Shown: one piece after another, positions 16,933 to 24,900 of the stretch
Layout: every line of letters begins with the position of its first letter
How positions within the stretch are numbered: the stretch's first letter is position 1
Notes under the pieces: generated by a model
Told to the model about the DNA's origin: nothing
Databases searched by the model: none
The model's input: only the letters and a program-made list of their open reading frames with translations
NCBI GenBank assembly: GCA_934196725.1
Contig: CAKPWR010000022.1
Span: 1-36,794, forward strand
DNA from: an uncultured Prevotella sp.
Lineage (GTDB): Bacteria > Bacteroidota > Bacteroidia > Bacteroidales > Bacteroidaceae
Direction of reading: 5' to 3'
Length of the DNA stretch: 36,794 nt
Position numbers and translations under genes: made by a program

Positions 16933-18504
16933 ATGGAAGAAAGGAAATTACCTATTGGTATCCAATCTTTTGAGGAAATCAGAAAGAAAGAATACCTCTA
17001 TGTTGACAAGACAGACATTATCTGGAAACTTGCCAATCGTGGAAAAAAATATAATTACCTGAGCCGTCCTCGTCGCTTCGGTAAGTCTGTGCTCGTTGAT
17101 ACCCTTCAGGCCTATTTTGAGGCTAAGAAGGAACTCTTCGAGGGCTTGAAAATCATGAATTTTGAAAAAGAATGGGTAAAGCGTCCTGTTATCAGATTAG
17201 ATATGAGTAGAGCAGGAGCTGAACCAGAAACTTTGCGCTCTTATCTTGATTTTAGCTTTGCTAAGTATGAACAGGAATATGGCGTATCTCTTAAATCTAC
17301 TGCCAGCCTAGCTGATCGCCTTGATGCTATCATCACTGCGGCGTATAAGCAGACGGGACAGCAAGTAGCAATTCTTATAGATGAGTATGACTCGCCACTC
17401 CAGCATTCCTGGAAAACTCATCATCATGTGGCGTGTAGAGATATTTACCGCGAGGTGTTTGCCATTTTGAAAGCGGATGACGAATATGAGGAATTTGTCT
17501 TTATCACCGGTATAACGAAGTTTACGCAGATATCTCTATTTTCGGTTTTGAACAATCTGAGTAATATCAGCTTCGATGCTCCTTATGCAGCCATCTGTGG
17601 TATAACCAAGGATGAGGTGACGGATTGTTTTATGCCTGAGATTGTATCGATGGGTGAGAAGAATGGTTGGACTCCTGAAGAAACGGTTCTGCAGCTGAAG
17701 GCATATTATGATGGTTATCATTTCTGCATAGATAACATGGTGGATGTCTTTAATCCGTTTAGTCTTATCAATGCCTTATCTGATGGCAAGTTGAGAAACT
17801 ATTGGGCATCATCTGGTGCAACATCCATGTTGACTAAGTTTGTGGATAATATGGAAATCCGACTTCAGGATTTTGAGTGTTGTCCTATTGATAGTACGAC
17901 AATTGAAACGTCGGATGTGACGAGTGGTGGCGCAGAGTTGTTTCTTTATCAGTCAGGTTATCTGACCATTAAGGATTATGAAGACGATGTTTATATTTTG
18001 GGTATTCCGAATCATGAGGTTAGGCAGGCGCTCAACAAAGTGGTTATTCCAGCATTGACAATGAAGGACGATTCTGAAGCTGTTTCTGCCCAAAGCATGT
18101 TGTTGCTGACTATGCAGAGGGGGGATCTGTCTAAGGCGATGAAGACTTTAAAGGCTCTTATTGCTGATGTACCCTATAGTAATAAGAAACTGGCGAGCAT
18201 GGATATGGAGGAACGTTACCGCTTGCTATTGAGCACTTTATTCAAGGCAATTGGTTTTAGAGTTGAGGTGGAGCACATGATGGCTACGGGAAGAATAGAT
18301 ATGCTTGTCTTTACTCGTAGGTTTATCTATGTGATAGAACTTAAATTGTCGAACAATGGTGGGGTAGATGCTGCGAAGGAACAGATTGCCACAAGGCAGT
18401 ACTTAGAGCCATTTAAGGCTGATAAACGTAAAGTAATAGGTCTTGCTATCGAATTTGACGATTTAGGGAAAGGATTGATCGACTGGAAACAGATAGAGAC
18501 ATAA
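16933..18504 (+). CDS. AAA-ATPase_like / PDDEXK_9 (DUF1703) protein, copy B
   Basis: A 523-residue paralogue of the gene at 6135-7709 that can be aligned over its whole length with few gaps. It keeps the variant Walker A SRPRRFGKS, Walker B ILIDEYD, the YDGYHF motif and the C-terminal nuclease pattern GRIDML followed by IELKL. The family role is unknown. Both copies look intact, and both retain their ATPase and nuclease residues. ATG 16933 was chosen over an upstream in-frame TTG because the promoter lies between them and the N-terminus then matches copy A (LPIGIQSFEEIR versus LPVGIQSFKKIR). The gene is convergent with mlaF. No classical terminator follows, only the palindromic TGGYAATA region. 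Confidence 0.88.
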   Translation: MEERKLPIGIQSFEEIRKKEYLYVDKTDIIWKLANRGKKYNYLSRPRRFGKSVLVDTLQAYFEAKKELFEGLKIMNFEKEWVKRPVIRLDMSRAGAEPETLRSYLDFSFAKYEQEYGVSLKSTASLADRLDAIITAAYKQTGQQVAILIDEYDSPLQHSWKTHHHVACRDIYREVFAILKADDEYEEFVFITGITKFTQISLFSVLNNLSNISFDAPYAAICGITKDEVTDCFMPEIVSMGEKNGWTPEETVLQLKAYYDGYHFCIDNMVDVFNPFSLINALSDGKLRNYWASSGATSMLTKFVDNMEIRLQDFECCPIDSTTIETSDVTSGGAELFLYQSGYLTIKDYEDDVYILGIPNHEVRQALNKVVIPALTMKDDSEAVSAQSMLLLTMQRGDLSKAMKTLKALIADVPYSNKKLASMDMEERYRLLLSTLFKAIGFRVEVEHMMATGRIDMLVFTRRFIYVIELKLSNNGGVDAAKEQIATRQYLEPFKADKRKVIGLAIEFDDLGKGLIDWKQIET

Positions 18505-18607
18505 AAGCTGACGTTTAGAACATGTGTCACCCACGTACAAGAGCTTTCTTCCCCGTGAACATGAGGATTTTAGATGGTAACGGCGTGGTTTAAGTGTAGT
18601 GGTAGTG

Positions 18608-18708
18608 TGGTAATAGTGGTAATAAGGTGGCAATAAAAAAACACTTATTGCCACGCGCTATTTGTTGATTATTAAATGGTTATAGCAAGCGTGGCAATAG
18701 TGGCATTA
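18608..18708. repeat. TGGYAATA repeat cluster between convergent genes
   Basis: TGGTAATA occurs at 18608-18615 and 18617-18624, and TGGCAATA at 18628-18635 and 18692-18699. The inverted form TATTGCCA lies at 18646-18653, and a near copy, TGGCATTA, at 18701-18708. GTGGCAATAA (18627-18636) and TTATTGCCAC (18645-18654) form a perfect 10-bp stem with a loop of eight A/C bases. This may serve as a two-way terminator between ATPase copy B and mlaF, or may be a protein-binding repeat. Confidence 0.65.
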
Positions 18709-18731
18709 AAAAAGAGATTTTTATTCATGTA

Positions 18732-19514
18732 TTATACCATTTTCTTCTTCTTCTCTTCCTCCATTTCAGCCTTCTTTACCTTTCTGAACAGGTCGGAAGC
18801 GAAGACCAGATCGTTGAGCTTTTCGTTGGTAGCACTCATCACCTGGTCTTTGTTGCCCTGCCACTCCTTGTGACCCTGATAGATGAAGCAGATATTTTCA
18901 CCAATGCCCATCACGGAATTCATGTCGTGGGTATTGATGATGGTAGTCATATTATAATCCTTGGTAATGCCAGAGAGAAGTTCGTCGATGACAAGCGAAG
19001 TCTTTGGGTCAAGACCTGAGTTTGGCTCATCACAGAAAAGATATTTGGGATTCATGACAATGGCACGGGCAATGGCAACACGCTTCTGCATACCACCCGA
19101 AATCTCTCCAGGATATTTCTGCTGGGCTTCTATCAGATTGACACGGTCGAGACACTCCTGTGCGCGCTTCACGCGTTCCTTATAATTAAGGTTGGAGAAC
19201 ATATCCAATGGGAACATCACGTTTTCCAATACATTGAGGGAATCGAAAAGGGCTGCACTCTGGAAAATCATTCCCATTTCCCTACGCATCAAAACCTTCT
19301 CTTTCTTGCTCATGTGTACAAAGTCGCGACCATCGTAGAGCACCTGTCCGCTGGTAGGTTCCAGGAGTCCTACGAGGTTTTTCACCAAGACAGTCTTTCC
19401 GGAACCACTCTGACCGATAATCAGATTGGTCTTACCCGTTTCAAACTGTACGCTGATGTTATCGAGTACGGTCTTGTCACCGAAAGTTTTCGTAAGATTT
19501 TTAACTTCTATCAT
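18732..19514 (-). CDS. mlaF: ABC transporter ATPase of the MlaFE lipid transport system
   Basis: A 260-residue cytoplasmic ATPase that powers the MlaE permease in phospholipid traffic between inner and outer membrane. Walker A is GQSGSGKT, the ABC signature is SGGMQKR, Walker B is YLFCDEP, and the switch His is in INTHD. The signature SGGMQKRVAIARAI is typical of MlaF and not of importer ATPases. The C-terminal tail is very rich in Lys and Glu (EMEEEKKKKMV). The start codon lies two bases after the mlaE stop, so both are co-transcribed. No MCE-domain gene (mlaD) follows on this strand. Confidence 0.92.
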   Translation of the reverse strand: MIEVKNLTKTFGDKTVLDNISVQFETGKTNLIIGQSGSGKTVLVKNLVGLLEPTSGQVLYDGRDFVHMSKKEKVLMRREMGMIFQSAALFDSLNVLENVMFPLDMFSNLNYKERVKRAQECLDRVNLIEAQQKYPGEISGGMQKRVAIARAIVMNPKYLFCDEPNSGLDPKTSLVIDELLSGITKDYNMTTIINTHDMNSVMGIGENICFIYQGHKEWQGNKDQVMSATNEKLNDLVFASDLFRKVKKAEMEEEKKKKMV

Positions 19515-19516
19515 GA

Positions 19517-20272
19517 TTATGAAAGGATTTGAGTGAGAAATACGTCAGAGAACAGAATCAGTACGCTGGAACAGACAACAGCATCGGTTGAGGATTTACC
19601 TACTTCTACGGAACCACCCTCAACGGTGTATCCGAAGTAAGAGGAAACGCTCGAAATGATGAATGCGAAGAAGAGACTCTTGATGATACTCATCCACACA
19701 AACCATTGGTTGAAGGAATGCTGAAGACCCAGGGTAAGGTCATCCGGTGGCAGGATATGTCCGATATACGCAGTGCCATACGCACCGATGATACCCATTC
19801 CCGAACTGAAGATAACCAGGAACGGCATGATGGTAACCAGACCGAGAATCTTTGGCAGAATGAGATAGCATGCCGAGTTGACACCCATGATGTCGAGTGC
19901 ATCTATCTGCTGGGTTACTCTCATGGTACCCAACTCGGATGCGATGTTGGACCCCACCTTTCCGGCGAGAATCAGACACATGATGCTGGAAGAGAACTCC
20001 AGCAGCATAATTTCACGGGTGGTGTAGCCCGATACCCATCTAGGCATCCATGGACTCTGGATGTTGAGCTTCATCTGGATGCAGATTACTGCACCGATGA
20101 AGAACGAGATGAGGAGAACGATGCCGATGGAATCGACACCCAGCTGCTGCATTTCCTTGATATACTGTTTGAGGAACATGCGCATACGCTCAGGACGAGA
20201 GAATGAGCGCCCCATCAATATCAGATATTTACCGAAGGTGGTAAGCCATTTTTCTATTATCATCTTAATCAA
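19517..20272 (-). CDS. mlaE: MlaE-family permease
   Basis: A 251-residue integral inner-membrane protein with about five to six hydrophobic segments, forming the permease of the MlaFEDB-type lipid transporter. The segment LILAGKVGSNIASELGTMRV and the following QIDALDIMGV are hallmarks of the MlaE/YrbE family. The length is normal. An alternative start lies three codons downstream (MIIEKW). It is the first gene of the mlaE-mlaF unit, divergent from lptB. Confidence 0.92.
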   Translation of the reverse strand: MIKMIIEKWLTTFGKYLILMGRSFSRPERMRMFLKQYIKEMQQLGVDSIGIVLLISFFIGAVICIQMKLNIQSPWMPRWVSGYTTREIMLLEFSSSIMCLILAGKVGSNIASELGTMRVTQQIDALDIMGVNSACYLILPKILGLVTIMPFLVIFSSGMGIIGAYGTAYIGHILPPDDLTLGLQHSFNQWFVWMSIIKSLFFAFIISSVSSYFGYTVEGGSVEVGKSSTDAVVCSSVLILFSDVFLTQILS

Positions 20273-20331
20273 TTATGCTTATGATGGCTCAAATATTCAA
20301 GAAATGAGCCGTTTCTTATTCAATTATGGTG

Positions 20332-20339
20332 CAAAATTA
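20332..20339 (-). promoter_or_regulatory. -7 element of the mlaEF operon
   Basis: On the minus strand this reads TAATTTTG, an exact TAnnTTTG match. The leader to the mlaE start at 20272 is about 55 bases and contains a small stem, GGCTCA/TGAGCC (20286-20310). It is arranged back to back with the lptB promoter 75 bases away. Confidence 0.65.
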
Positions 20340-20413
20340 ACCAAAATCCTCTAAAAAACTGCAATATTGTGAATAGTTTTTGAATTTATAACCGTTATTT
20401 CCATGTTTTTTAG

Positions 20414-20421
20414 TATTTTTG
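20414..20421 (+). promoter_or_regulatory. -7 element of lptB
   Basis: TATTTTTG matches TAnnTTTG and is followed by GCAGCC, a common continuation in these promoters. The ATG of lptB at 20440 follows after 18 bases. Confidence 0.7.
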
Positions 20422-20439
20422 CAGCCAAATTAGCTAATT

Positions 20440-21261
20440 ATGGATGAAAATATGAATATAGATCAGCCTGCAAACCAAGAAGGTTTGGTGCTGAGAACCG
20501 AAGGCTTGGTGAAACGTTATGGCAAGCGAACTGTTGCCAATGGAGTTTCCATCAATGTAAAGCAAGGTGAAATTGTGGGTTTGCTGGGACCGAATGGTGC
20601 CGGCAAGACCACGTCTTTCTATATGACAACCGGACTGGTGGTACCTAATGAGGGACATGTATATTTGGGTGATCAGGAGATAACCAGTTATCCTGTGTAT
20701 AAGAGAGCCCGTGCCGGTATCGGCTATCTGCCTCAGGAAGCCAGCGTCTTCCGCAAGATGAGCGTGGAAGACAATATCATGTCTGTACTGGAGATGACAG
20801 GCAAGCCACGCGATTACCAGAAGGCAAAGCTGGAGAGCCTCATCAAGGATTTTGACCTGCAGAAGGTTCGCAAGAACTTGGGTGACCAGCTTTCTGGAGG
20901 TGAGCGCCGACGTGTAGAGATAGCCCGTTGTCTGGCAAACGACCCTAAGTTTATCATGCTTGATGAGCCGTTTGCCGGTGTCGACCCTATTCAGGTAGAA
21001 GAGATCCAGCATATCGTATGGAAATTGAAGTATCGCAATATCGGAATTCTGATTACCGACCACAATGTGGATGAGACGCTTACGATTACCGACCGTGCCT
21101 ATCTGCTGTTCGAAGGTCGCATCCTTTTCCAGGGCACTCCAGAGGAGTTGGCAGAGAACAAAACGGTGAAAGAGAAGTATCTTACGACCAGCTTTGTGCT
21201 CCGCAAGAAGGACTTCCAATTGCTGGATGAGCAGAAAAAAGCCCAAGAAGAGGGTGAATAA
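20440..21261 (+). CDS. lptB: LPS export ABC transporter ATPase LptB
   Basis: A 273-residue cytoplasmic ATPase of the LptB2FGC complex, which extracts lipopolysaccharide from the inner membrane and drives it to the outer membrane. Walker A is GPNGAGKTT, the signature is LSGGERRRVEIARCLA, Walker B is FIMLDEPFAGVDP and the switch His is in ITDHNV, all classical LptB motifs. The protein is about 30 residues longer than E. coli LptB, with an acidic N-terminal lead and a charged C-terminal tail (DEQKKAQEEGE). It stands alone here. The OstA/LptA-like protein encoded at 31590-33314 may act in the same pathway. Confidence 0.95.
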   Translation: MDENMNIDQPANQEGLVLRTEGLVKRYGKRTVANGVSINVKQGEIVGLLGPNGAGKTTSFYMTTGLVVPNEGHVYLGDQEITSYPVYKRARAGIGYLPQEASVFRKMSVEDNIMSVLEMTGKPRDYQKAKLESLIKDFDLQKVRKNLGDQLSGGERRRVEIARCLANDPKFIMLDEPFAGVDPIQVEEIQHIVWKLKYRNIGILITDHNVDETLTITDRAYLLFEGRILFQGTPEELAENKTVKEKYLTTSFVLRKKDFQLLDEQKKAQEEGE

Positions 21262-21316
21262 GGTTAAAAAAACAAATTTTTTCTCTTATATATTAGGTAT
21301 ATCCATTAAAAATGCG

Positions 21317-21324
21317 TAATTTTG
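21317..21324 (+). promoter_or_regulatory. -7 element of tig
   Basis: TAATTTTG matches TAnnTTTG, and 99 bases separate it from the ATG at 21424. The leader is A-rich near the start codon, which is usual for well-translated genes in this phylum. Confidence 0.65.
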
Positions 21325-21423
21325 CAAGCCGATTGTGTGGAAAGCTAAACCCAACAGCAGATTGGAATGCCTAAACCAATTGAACAAGAAAATAATTAAT
21401 AATAATAAAAATAAGAAATCAAG

Positions 21424-22782
21424 ATGAAAGTTTCATTTGAAAATCCTGACAAGATTAATGGTCTTTTGACTCTCGTTGTAGAGGAAGATGACTACAAGAA
21501 CGAGGTTGAGAAGACCTTGAAAGATTACCGTAAGAAAGCTAACGTTCCAGGTTTCCGTCCTGGTCAGGCTCCTATGGGTATGATTAAGCGCCAGTTTGGT
21601 CCTTCTGTAAAGATGGAGGCCATCAACAAAATCGTAGGCCAGGAGATTTACAAGTATGTACAGGAAAACAAGATCCAGATGCTCGGTGAGCCTCTCCCAT
21701 CAGAGAAGCAGGAGCCAGCTGACTTGGAGAATGGTACAACATTCACATTTATGTTTGACATCGCTGTTGCACCTGAGTTCAAGGTAACTCTCAATGGTCG
21801 CGACAAGGTAGATTACTATAACATCAAGGTTGACGACAAGATCCTCGACCAGCAGGTAGAGATGTACGCTCAGCGTGCAGGTAGCTACGAGAAGGGTGAG
21901 AAGTATGAGGAGAACGACCTTTTGAAGGGTGATATCCGTGAGCTCGACGAGAATGGTAACACCAAGGAAGGTGGTATCACAGTAGAGGGTGCTATCCTGA
22001 TGCCTAGCTACATCAAGGTAGAGGAGCAGAAGAACCTCTTCAACGATGCTAAGCTCGGTGACATCATCACATTCAACCCTAAGAAGGCTTACCCAGAGAA
22101 TGCTGCTGAGGTTTCTTCTCTCTTGAAGATTGAGCGTGAGGCTGTAGCTGACCTGGAGTCTGAGTTCAGTTTCCAGATCACAGAGATCCAGCGCTTCAAG
22201 AAGCACGAGGTGAACGAGGAGCTCTTCAAGCAGGTATTCGGTGAGGATACTGACGTGAAGGACGAGGCTGCTTTCCGTGCTAAGATTGCTGAGGGCTTGC
22301 AGGAGCAGTTGGTTAACGACTCTGACTACAAGTTCATCCTCGACGTTCGTGAGCACTGCGAGAAGAAGGTTGGTGAGTTGACATACCCAGATGCACTCTT
22401 GAAGCGCATCATGTTGGCTAACAACAAGGATAAGGGTGAGGAGTTCGTAGAGAAGAACTACGAGCAGAGCATCAAGGAGTTGACATGGCACCTCATCAAG
22501 GAGCAGCTCATCCAGGCTCAGGAGATCAAGGTGAACGATGAGGACATCAAGGAGACAGCTAAGGAAGCTGCCCGTGCTCAGTTCGCTCAGTATGGTATGA
22601 CCAACATTCCTGAGGAGTATATCGAGAACTATGCAAACGAGATTCTCAAGAAGGGTGAGTCTGTTGACGCATTGGTAGACCGCTCTATCGACCGTAAGTT
22701 GGCAGTAGCTCTCAAGAGCGCTGTAAAACTCAACGAAAAGGAGATTTCTGTAGAGGATTTCAACAAGATGATGCAGGAATAA
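21424..22782 (+). CDS. tig: Trigger factor, ribosome-associated chaperone
   Basis: A 452-residue chaperone that binds nascent chains at the ribosome exit tunnel. The ribosome-binding signature is present as VPGFRPGQAPMGMIKRQFG. The middle FKBP-like domain is poorly conserved: the usual MIPGFEDGI-type motif is absent, so prolyl isomerase activity is doubtful (inference), as in other Bacteroidetes trigger factors. The C-terminal half is a long helical arm region. Lys is almost always AAG, suggesting strong expression. The gene lies directly before clpP-clpX, the usual order in many bacteria. Confidence 0.93.
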   Translation: MKVSFENPDKINGLLTLVVEEDDYKNEVEKTLKDYRKKANVPGFRPGQAPMGMIKRQFGPSVKMEAINKIVGQEIYKYVQENKIQMLGEPLPSEKQEPADLENGTTFTFMFDIAVAPEFKVTLNGRDKVDYYNIKVDDKILDQQVEMYAQRAGSYEKGEKYEENDLLKGDIRELDENGNTKEGGITVEGAILMPSYIKVEEQKNLFNDAKLGDIITFNPKKAYPENAAEVSSLLKIEREAVADLESEFSFQITEIQRFKKHEVNEELFKQVFGEDTDVKDEAAFRAKIAEGLQEQLVNDSDYKFILDVREHCEKKVGELTYPDALLKRIMLANNKDKGEEFVEKNYEQSIKELTWHLIKEQLIQAQEIKVNDEDIKETAKEAARAQFAQYGMTNIPEEYIENYANEILKKGESVDALVDRSIDRKLAVALKSAVKLNEKEISVEDFNKMMQE

Positions 22783-22812
22783 CATTTTTTTGAAAAAAAA
22801 CTTCAAATAATT

Positions 22813-22884
22813 ACGAGGTTATCGACTTTTTTTATTATCTTTGTTCCACCGAATGAGATAATGAGGTCGATAACCTCGTTTTTT
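22813..22884 (+). terminator. tig terminator hairpin enclosing the clpP promoter
   Basis: ACGAGGTTATCGAC (22813-22826) pairs perfectly over 14 bp with GTCGATAACCTCGT (22866-22879), followed by a T-run to 22884. The 39-base loop contains an inner 7-bp stem, ATTATCT/AGATAAT (22834-22840 with 22856-22862), and a promoter -7 element. Confidence 0.85.
22836..22843 (+). promoter_or_regulatory. -7 element of clpP-clpX, inside the terminator loop
   Basis: TATCTTTG matches TAnnTTTG exactly. A transcript starting about four to six bases downstream would lack the left arm of the surrounding hairpin, so the terminator would act on tig transcripts but not on clpP transcripts. Confidence 0.75.
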
Positions 22885-22916
22885 GTTCCTAATTTTGAAG
22901 AAAAAAATAATAAGAT

Positions 22917-23579
22917 ATGAACGATTTTAGAAAATATGCTACCAAGCATCTTGGTATGAATGGTATGGTGCTTGACGACGTTATGAACGCGCAGGCTAAG
23001 TATTTGAATCCTTACATTCTGGAGGAGCGTCAGCTGAATGTTACCCAGATGGATGTATTCTCACGTTTGATGATGGACCGCATCATCTTCCTGGGTACAG
23101 AGATTGATGATTATACAGCCAATACTCTTCAGGCACAGTTGCTTTATCTGGACTCTGTAGATAGCAGTCAGGATATCTCTATCTATCTCAACAGTCCTGG
23201 AGGTAGTGTTACCGCAGGTTTGGGAATCTATGATACCATGCAGTTTATCACCAGTGATGTGGCTACCATCTGTACAGGTATGGCTGCATCCATGGCTGCC
23301 GTATTGCTGGTTTCCGGTCAGGAGGGCAAGCGCTCTGCCTTGCCTCACAGCCGTGTGATGATTCACCAGCCATTGGGAGGTGTTCAGGGTCAGGCATCTG
23401 ATATCGAAATCGAGGCTCGCGAAATCCTGAAGATGAAGAAGGAACTTTATACCATCATCTCTGAGCACTCACATACTCCATACGACAAGGTTTATGCAGA
23501 CAGCGACCGTAACTACTGGATGACTGCCGAGGAGGCCAAGGAGTATGGTATGATTGATAACGTGTTGATACGTAAGTAA
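22917..23579 (+). CDS. clpP: ATP-dependent Clp protease proteolytic subunit
   Basis: A 220-residue serine peptidase subunit that forms the tetradecameric ClpP barrel. The catalytic Ser125 is in GMAASMAAVLL and His150 is in MIHQPLGG; the surrounding PGGSVTAGLGIYDTMQ is typical. The N-terminus is somewhat longer than in E. coli. clpX begins nine bases after the stop, so both are co-transcribed. The promoter lies in the tig terminator loop. Confidence 0.96.
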   Translation: MNDFRKYATKHLGMNGMVLDDVMNAQAKYLNPYILEERQLNVTQMDVFSRLMMDRIIFLGTEIDDYTANTLQAQLLYLDSVDSSQDISIYLNSPGGSVTAGLGIYDTMQFITSDVATICTGMAASMAAVLLVSGQEGKRSALPHSRVMIHQPLGGVQGQASDIEIEAREILKMKKELYTIISEHSHTPYDKVYADSDRNYWMTAEEAKEYGMIDNVLIRK

Positions 23580-23588
23580 TAGAATAAT

Positions 23589-24821
23589 ATGCCAAAAAAG
23601 AAAGTATGTAGCTTCTGCGGAAGAAGCGAAAATGAAGTAAAATTGCTGATTACGGGTGTAGATGGTTACATCTGTGAAAGCTGTGCTCAGCAGGCTTATG
23701 ATATCGTAGAGTCTACTGGAGTCTTGCATCAGAAGGAATCTGATGCGAAATTCGCATTGAAAGAGGTTCCTAAGCCAATGGACATCAAGGAATATCTGGA
23801 TGAATACATCATTGGTCAGGATCAGGCTAAGCGCAGTATGGCTGTGGCTGTATACAATCATTATAAGAGATTGCAGCAGCCTGTCAGCGATGATGGCGTT
23901 GAGATAGAAAAGAGTAATATTATTATGGTGGGAAGTACGGGTACCGGTAAGACCCTCTTGGCTCGTACCATTGCCAAGCTCCTGGATGTTCCTTTTACTA
24001 TCGTTGATGCTACTGTGTTTACAGAGGCTGGTTATGTAGGTGAGGATGTAGAAAGTATCCTGTCCCGATTGCTGCAGGTATCTGACTATAATGTGGAGGC
24101 TGCCCAGAGAGGTATTGTCTTCATTGATGAGATTGATAAGATTGCCCGTAAGAGTGATAATCCTTCCATTACCCGTGATGTAAGTGGTGAGGGTGTGCAG
24201 CAGGGACTTCTCAAGCTCCTGGAGGGTACGATGGTGAATGTACCACCTAAGGGCGGAAGAAAGCATCCTGATCAGGATTATATTCACGTGGATACCAAGA
24301 ATATCCTGTTTATCTGCGGTGGTGCCTTCGATGGTATTGAACGTAAGATTGCCCAGCGCCTCAACACCCATGTGGTAGGATATAATTCGGTACAGAATGT
24401 GGCAAAGATTGACAAGGCAGACTTGATGAAGTATATCTTGCCTCAGGACTTGAAGTCATTTGGTCTGATACCAGAGATTATCGGTCGTTTGCCAGTACTT
24501 ACCTATCTCAATCCGTTGGATAGAGATGCTTTGCGCAAGATTTTGGTTGAGCCAAAGAATTCTATCGTAAAGCAGTATATGAAGCTCTTTGAGATGGATG
24601 GCATTAAGTTGTCTTTCTCAGAGGAAACCTTGGATTACATGGTAGACAAGGCTGTAGAGTATAAATTAGGCGCCAGAGGATTGCGCTCCATCGTGGAGGC
24701 AGTGATGATGGATGCCATGTTTGAGGTTCCTTCCAAGAAGGTGGAGACTTTTGATGTAACCTTGGATTATGCCAAGGCGCAGTTGGAAAAGGCCCATCTC
24801 GGACAGTTGGAATCTGCATAA
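23589..24821 (+). CDS. clpX: ATP-dependent Clp protease unfoldase subunit ClpX
   Basis: A 410-residue AAA+ unfoldase that feeds substrates to ClpP. The N-terminal C4 zinc domain is complete (CSFCG, then CESC). Walker A is GSTGTGKT, a small variant of the common GPTGSGKT. Walker B is [10 protein letters not shown], and sensor and C-terminal AAA+ parts follow ([10 protein letters not shown]). It directly follows clpP in the same operon. Confidence 0.96.
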   Translation: MPKKKVCSFCGRSENEVKLLITGVDGYICESCAQQAYDIVESTGVLHQKESDAKFALKEVPKPMDIKEYLDEYIIGQDQAKRSMAVAVYNHYKRLQQPVSDDGVEIEKSNIIMVGSTGTGKTLLARTIAKLLDVPFTIVDATVFTEAGYVGEDVESILSRLLQVSDYNVEAAQRGIVFIDEIDKIARKSDNPSITRDVSGEGVQQGLLKLLEGTMVNVPPKGGRKHPDQDYIHVDTKNILFICGGAFDGIERKIAQRLNTHVVGYNSVQNVAKIDKADLMKYILPQDLKSFGLIPEIIGRLPVLTYLNPLDRDALRKILVEPKNSIVKQYMKLFEMDGIKLSFSEETLDYMVDKAVEYKLGARGLRSIVEAVMMDAMFEVPSKKVETFDVTLDYAKAQLEKAHLGQLESA

Positions 24822-24827
24822 ATTAGT

Positions 24828-24848
24828 CTGGGGGCGTATTTCCCCCAG
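24828..24848 (+). terminator. Possible terminator hairpin after clpX
   Basis: CTGGGGG pairs with CCCCCAG (7 bp, mostly G:C) around a seven-base loop, seven bases after the clpX stop. The following sequence (CTGATTTCTAATT) has no proper T-run, so termination would be weak. No clear promoter was found for recQ. Confidence 0.5.
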
Positions 24849-24900
24849 CTGATTTCTAATTACCATAAGACATAAAATGAGAAAATAATATTAGGTGGAT

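Noticed and set aside
21700..22806. Minus-strand open frame of 368 codons opposite trigger factor
   Set aside because: Leu/Val-rich shadow of a Lys- and Glu-rich gene; trigger factor is well supported on the plus strand.
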